64,000 nucleotides of DNA from Gonatopus flavifemur. Lineage: Eukaryota; Arthropoda; Insecta; Hymenoptera; Dryinidae. This document shows, in pieces, positions 59,019-64,000 of the stretch (the stretch's first letter is position 1; each line of letters opens with the position of its first letter). The notes under the pieces were generated by a model. The model saw only the letters and a list, made by a program, of their open reading frames with translations. It made no database searches and was not told the origin of the DNA. The stretch covers positions 1,674,001-1,738,000 of the forward strand of contig JAFFJZ010000045.1 in assembly GCA_018340375.1 (NCBI GenBank), in the 5' to 3' direction. The position numbers were made by a program, and so were the translations under genes.

Positions 59019-61199
59019 CCCATTGAGTCCGGAAAATGCGGGATTTCAACTGTAATTTTGAACGTTGCAAATGATATATGAATCGTTGAAAACTCATGGC
59101 AAAAATACCTTACCTACTATTTTCGAGGTTGCTTTTTTTCGGTTGCTGAGGTCTAGATTACCTCCAGATGGCACTGGAATACTTATATGGCCGATTGAAA
59201 ATGAAAAGTCGAAAAAAAATTGGGGGACATTTGACTTTGTGATTTTTTCACGGGTTGAAAATGCACTCAAAATTATTCGAAACATCAACCAAGGGTGCAC
59301 AAAATATCTCAACTTTACGATAGAATTCTTTCCCAGACTTGTAGGAGACCTAACCTCCCTCAATTCGCCATATATTCACCAAAATAACTCGCAATTCTGA
59401 GAATCTGGAGGAAATTGACGGAACAAATAATTTAGTTCGTTCAGTATTCTTCAAGAGAAATACCCGGGGGTTTTTGAGGTCGCTGACTATGAATCAAACA
59501 TCAGATTTTCAAAATTCAAAATGACGGATCCAAGATGACGGACGAGAAGTCAGAAAAAGCCTCGAAAATGGATGAAAATCGGTATGCTCAGTTTTTTGAG
59601 GTTCCTGATTACGGATTCATTATCAGATTTTCAAAATACAAGATGGTGGACCTGGGATGGTGCATGAATAGTCAAAAGGAGCCTCGGAGATGGATTGAAA
59701 TCGATCCACCGAGGTTTTTCAGGTCGCTGATTACGAATTCAGCATTAGATTTCCAGAATTCAAGATGGCGGACCCAAGATGGTGGACGAAAATTCGAGAA
59801 AACTCTCGAAGATGGATGAAAATCGGTATACTGGGGTTTTTGAGGTCACTGACAACGCATCCAGCATCAGATGTCCAAATTTAAAGATGGCGGATTCAAT
59901 ATAGCATACCGAAATTCATGACATCACTCGAAATCATGCAATAATGTTTACACGTGGAGTTTCGCAAGGAAATAGGTTGTTTCCGTCCGTTAATTATTCC
60001 ATGTGCACATTTCCCAAGTCAAACTACGTAGCAAGTTTATATTCTTGTATGTTCCCCAATAACTCAGTTCTTCATGCGATAAACTTCGTCTCTATTTTCT
60101 CTGATTCACTCGATGATGATGTCGAATTCAATTACCCTCATAATGACTGATATCCACTTCTAATATTTTTATCACGTGTTACCAGTCTGATTACACACCG
60201 ACCCCAAAAATCTCCTCGTATACACATTTTCTCGTGATTGAGAAGCATTTTATGAATTTCAGTATGCCATATTGAATCCGCCATATTGGATTTTGGAAGT
60301 CTGATGCTGGATTCGTTGTCAGTGGCCTCGAGAACCCAAGTTTACCGGTTTTCATCCATCTTCGAGAGCCTCCTCGAATTTTTATCCGCCATCTTGGGTC
60401 CGCCATCTTGAATTTCGGGAATTTGATGCTGGATTCGTAATCAGAGACCTCGAAAACCTCAGCATACCGATTCTCATCCATTTCCAAGGCTTTTTTCACT
60501 TTTCGGCCGCCATCTTGGATCCACCATTTTGAATTTTGAGAATCTGATGCTGGACTCGTTGTCAGTGACCTCGAAAACCTCAGTATACCGTTTTCTATCC
60601 ATCTTCGAGAGTTTTCTCGAATTCTCGTCCACCATCTTGGGTCCGCTATCTTGAATTCTGGAAATCTAATGCTGAATTCGTAATCAGCGACCTCAAAAAC
60701 CTTGGTGGATCGATTTCAATCCATCTCCGAGACTTTTCTCGACTTTTCATCCACCATCTTAGGTTCGCCATCTTGAATTCTGGAGATCTGATGATTGATC
60801 TGTAATCAGGAACCTCAAAAACCTCAGCATATCGATTTTCATCCATTTTCGAGGCTTTTTCCGACTTCTCGTCCGCCATCTTGGATCCGTCATTTCGAAT
60901 TTTGGAAATCTGATGTTTGATTCATAGTCAGCGACCTCAAAAACCTCCGGGTATTTCTCTTGAAGAATACTGAACGAATAAAATTATATGTTCCGTCAAT
61001 TTCCCCTAGATTCTCGGAATTGCGAGTTATTTTGGTGAATATATGGTAAATTGAGAGAGGTTAGGTCTCCTTCAAGTCTGAGAGAAAATTCTATCGTGAA
61101 TTTGAGATATTTCGTGCACTCTTGTTTTTTCAGGATTTATATATCATTGGCAACGTTTAAGATTACAGTTGAAATTCTGCATTTCTCGAGCTCAATGAG
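59019..61199. mobile_element. 2.2-kb palindromic element with TTAA-type flanks
   Basis: Inverted ends CCCATTGAG and CTCAATGAG are flanked by TTGA (59015-59018) and TTAA (61200-61203). The arms continue with 'atttcaactgtaat' and 'gaggagacctaacctc'-type words. Then come ~116-bp tandem units, + oriented at 59480-59900 and inverted at 60240-60940. It has no gene. It interrupts LINE B in the post-RT region, as alignment to LINE A shows. A piggyBac-mobilised foldback is the best guess. Confidence 0.82.
59480..60940. repeat. ~116-bp satellite arrays in inverted halves
   Basis: Units contain CAAGATGGCGGA, 'cagatttccagaattca' and 'gaggtcgctgattacgaatt'. About four units on the left face five or six on the right. 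The unit is a diverged relative of the ~120-bp unit in transposon II. Confidence 0.85.
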
Positions 61200-61222
61200 T
61201 TAACATCCCTTCCTGACTCCCG

Positions 61223-62400
61223 TTACATTGCATTATAAACCCCAAATACACGTACTCCTTGACCTCCTCCAGTACCTCCTTCCTCCACTTCCATACCGTT
61301 TCTTCCTTCCCCCCCACCCCTCCTGAACCTCATCACCTCCGTTTTCCCTATACTCACCTCCAGTCCCTTCCTCCTAAAACACCTTCTCATAACCCCAATC
61401 ATCTCCTGTAGCTCCTCCACCCGCGACAAAACTACTATGTCGTCCGTGTATGCCAGCGACCGAATTCTCTTCCCCTCTACCTTAACCCCACCCTCCATAC
61501 CGCTCTTGGCCAGCTCCTCTTCCAGGTCTGCCGTCAGCAAGTTGAACGACATGGGGCTTAATGGGCACCCCTGTTTCATTCCCCTCGCCGTTCAATAAGC
61601 CTCCGTTATCCTCCCTTCTACCCGCACTCTACACCTTGCTCCCCCATACAACCTCCTGATTCTTCTTATCAAACCCTCCCTTACCCCTCTCTCCCTCATC
61701 CCCCCCATAACACTCCCCTATATACTGTATCAAAAGCGGCTTTCAAAGCTACAGAAATCGCCGCGATTTTCTCTTTCCTTTCTCCTATTGCTCTCCCTAT
61801 AATATAATTCCCACCCCCTCCCTAAACCCCGTCTGATTCGCTGGTATCATCCCCTTCTCCTCACCTCCTTTTCCAACCTCCTTGCCAATATCAGTGTGTA
61901 CACCTCATACAATGCTGTGATCAATGCGACCCTCCTATAATCCTCTACTCTGTTCCCCTCTCCCCTCTCCACTATTGGGACTATCCAACTCTCCTCCCAT
62001 CTCCTCTCTCCGGGATCTTCCCTCCCTCCCAGATTCCTTTCAATATCTCCCATATCGACCTTATCACCCCTTCAAAATATCTCGACTCCACGATAGAATT
62101 TTTTTCCAGATTCGAAGGAGACCTAACCCTCATATAACCATGCTTCCCCCGGTATTCCTTCCCCCCCCATCGCTTTCTTTTCTCGAATCTCCCTACCACT
62201 ACCCTCACCTCCTCTAACTCTATCTCACTTTCCTCATCCTCCTCTCCCAATCTCTCCGCACTCCCATCCTCCACCCACCCCTCTGCCCCTCCCAACAGTC
62301 TCATGAAGTGCTCCTTCCAAAGCTCTAATCCTATTCCTTCCTCCACCTCCTTTCTACCTCCCCTTTCCCTCCTAATCATATCTCAAACCTGTGCCTCGTT
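61223..62400 (-). pseudogene. LINE B reverse transcriptase, broken
   Basis: The fingers read WEESWIVPIVERGEGNRVEDYRR-like sequence near 61980. Motif B is KQGCPLSPMSFNLL and motif C LAYTDDIVVLS, with T in place of the usual A. Frames shift near 61590, 61850 and 62050. A 48-bp segment at 62080-62127 looks foreign (see findings). Confidence 0.82.
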
Positions 62401-62489
62401 CTTCACTCTTCCAATCTCCTCACATATTCTTATCCTCTCCTGCCCTCTCTTCCTCGCACACTCTCTCCTATATTCCTCCCTCTTTGCTA

Positions 62490-63690
62490 TCACCTCCTCC
62501 ACCTCCATGTTCTCCTCCTCCATCTCCTCATCTCTTTTGCCGACTCCCTTTTCTTCTTCCTACACTTCCAATCACACCATCTATTCCTCCTTTTCTGTCC
62601 CCTAATCCTCACCTTCTCCTTCCTCATCGCAGCCTCAATTCTGTCCTCCAATGCACTTTTTGACTCCTCTCCTCCCAATCCCACCTCTCCCCATCCCTCC
62701 ATACTCCTCTTATATTCTCTGACCACTTCCTCTGACCAATCTATCATCTCTCTCCATTTCTGCTCCCCACCAAGCTTTCCTCTCCACCCCTACCCTCCCC
62801 CCTTCAATCCCACGATTACTGGCAAGTGATAGGGGTCCCCTCTTGCTCCTACCTCCATCCCTTCTACTTCCTCCCATCCCCTTGGATCCCCTATAACATA
62901 ATCGATCACCGATTGCCCCTTACTCCCAATGTAAGTGAATTCTCCCCCCTCAACCCCTATTATCACCCCATCCATAATTCCCCACCCTCCCTCTTTCAGT
63001 ATTCCAACCAACTCTATTCCCTCTCTATCCATCTTTTTATCCTTTGAATTCCTCTCCATCCCATCCTCTTCCCTGTGAGACCATATCACTCTCCCTCTAC
63101 TCTCTGTCTTGGTATTGAAGTCCCCCTACCCCATGATGACCCTTCCCTTCAGTCCCTTTGCCCCAAAAACTTCTCTCACCTCCTCCATTTTCCTATTCAC
63201 TCTCCCATCCGAATATACCAACACTACATCCCATAAATCACCCTTCCATCGAATTCTCCTCATCATCACCCCCTCCTCCTCCTCCTCCTCCCTTCCTACC
63301 CCTCCCTGGCTCTCCTTCCAACCTCTCCTGATTCCCATAAACATCCCCCTCATAGCTCTCCCTCTTCTTATTCCTCCTCTTTGCCCACTACGACTCCCAT
63401 TCATACCCCTTCGGCAATTTTCCTTTCAGTCTCCCCCGCCCTTTTTCTTCAATCCGAGTCTCCGTCAATCCTACAACATCCCATTGCTCTACCCCTGCCC
63501 AAAAGTCCTCTTCTTTTCATCCACCCCGGCTACGTTCCACAGACCTATTCTCAACCCCCCCCCCCACCTCCCCTTTCCTTCTCCTTCCACTTCCCCTCTC
63601 TCTCCTTTTTCTCTGATTTCATTCTTTTCCTCCTTCTTTCTCCTACAGTCCAACCTAAAAACCCTCCTCTCCTCCATCCCCAGTCCCTCC
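62490..63690 (-). pseudogene. LINE B endonuclease region, broken
   Basis: It starts MEERRVFRLDCRRKKEEKN and reaches LRIGLWNVAGVDEKKRTF. In another frame LTETRIEEKG follows, then DVVLVYSDGRVN, then GEFTYIGSKGQSVIDYVIGD and the final D in a DPYHLPV word. This order fits an APE-type endonuclease, which nicks the target DNA. At least three frame changes are needed. Confidence 0.82.
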
Positions 63691-63703
63691 GAGATACTCT
63701 CCT

Positions 63704-64000
63704 CTACTTCTTAATTTTTCCTTTCCCCCGTCCCACTTCCACCATCTCCCATCTATCCATATTCCTCCATATCCTCTCTTTCCATGTGTCATCGTCCTCT
63801 ATTATTTTCCCTCTACCCCTTAGCATTCCTTTCCTTTTGATTACTTTCTGTTTCTCCTCTATTGACTTAAATTGGATTACTACCATTCTCCTCTCGTCCC
63901 TTCCCCCTAATTCCAACTCCCTGATCCTTTCTATTCGCCTCTTCACACTCAACCTCTTCATTATCTCCCCTATCTCCTCTTTCGCCCCCTCCTTCCTTTC
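63704..64000 (-). pseudogene. LINE B ORF1, C-terminal end (partial)
   Basis: A basic frame with RRMVVIQFKSIEEKQKVIKR and ending WEMVEVGRGKGKIKK. Such a strand-helix pattern resembles RNA-binding parts of LINE ORF1 proteins, but I give no firm family. It is cut by the window end. Confidence 0.65.

Larger units (their letters stand above)
58284..64000 (-). mobile_element. LINE B, same family as LINE A, runs off the window
   Basis: The 3' tail is (ATACA)n at about 58281-58304. Minus-strand segments are C-terminal coding (58494-58852), then the insertion at 59019-61199, RT (61223-62400), endonuclease (62790-63680) and the end of ORF1 (63704-64000). The 5' end lies outside the window. Confidence 0.85.

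Noticed and set aside
63109..63714. 201-codon Pro/Ser-rich frame on +
   Set aside because: Antisense to the LINE B endonuclease, for the same reason.

Overview
The window is eukaryotic and almost certainly insect DNA. It is AT-rich, has spliced genes, and is built nearly entirely from transposable elements: RTE-type and other non-LTR retrotransposons, a copia element, mariner and piggyBac transposons, many MITEs, foldback elements and satellites. I found no cellular gene, rRNA or tRNA. A hymenopteran host is a weak guess, based on how one purine-rich LINE family looks.

Layout. 151-722: a 572-bp foldback element. 733-5524: transposon I (+), with about 650-bp inverted ends and a six-exon transposase gene. 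5525-5554: a TA microsatellite. 5555-14031: transposon II (+), a divergent relative of I, split in its left end by a full-length RTE retrotransposon (5767-9051). 14054-14151: a palindromic MITE. 14171-15492: a mariner with an uninterrupted transposase. 15493-30418: no genes; it holds tandem repeats, a second broken mariner (17993-19397), a 3-kb element with about 308-bp inverted ends (19549-22520) and several MITEs.

30426-58130 is one nested stack, and most of its layers are dated by target-site duplications (TSDs). A 5'-truncated RTE copy (TSD ACTACAA) was split by transposon A (30816-57223, TSD CAATTG), whose transposase looks like the DUF7869 family. A was then hit by a LINE (31739-34636, itself carrying a hAT-like MITE), a piggyBac (37086-46127), an RTE copy (46151-47486) and a large element B (49089-56708). 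The piggyBac carries a copia element (37556-43057), which carries two MITEs. B carries a decayed piggyBac-type gene, two satellites and a foldback within a palindrome. 58284-64000 is a second copy of the LINE family, running off the window and split by a 2.2-kb palindromic element flanked by TTGA/TTAA (59019-61199).

The most interesting items are transposons I and II. They encode a transposase I cannot assign to a named superfamily, with motifs LDFSEN / FSDGxxxQxKN / HGKGACDG. Both carry, inside the left arm, an inverted partial copy of their own transposase N-terminal coding region. The DUF7869-like protein of transposon A shows the same spacing of key motifs, which suggests one wider RNase H-like transposase group. 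Most elements are broken by stops or frameshifts. The mariner at 14171-15492 and the open but truncated RT of the second RTE copy are the least damaged.
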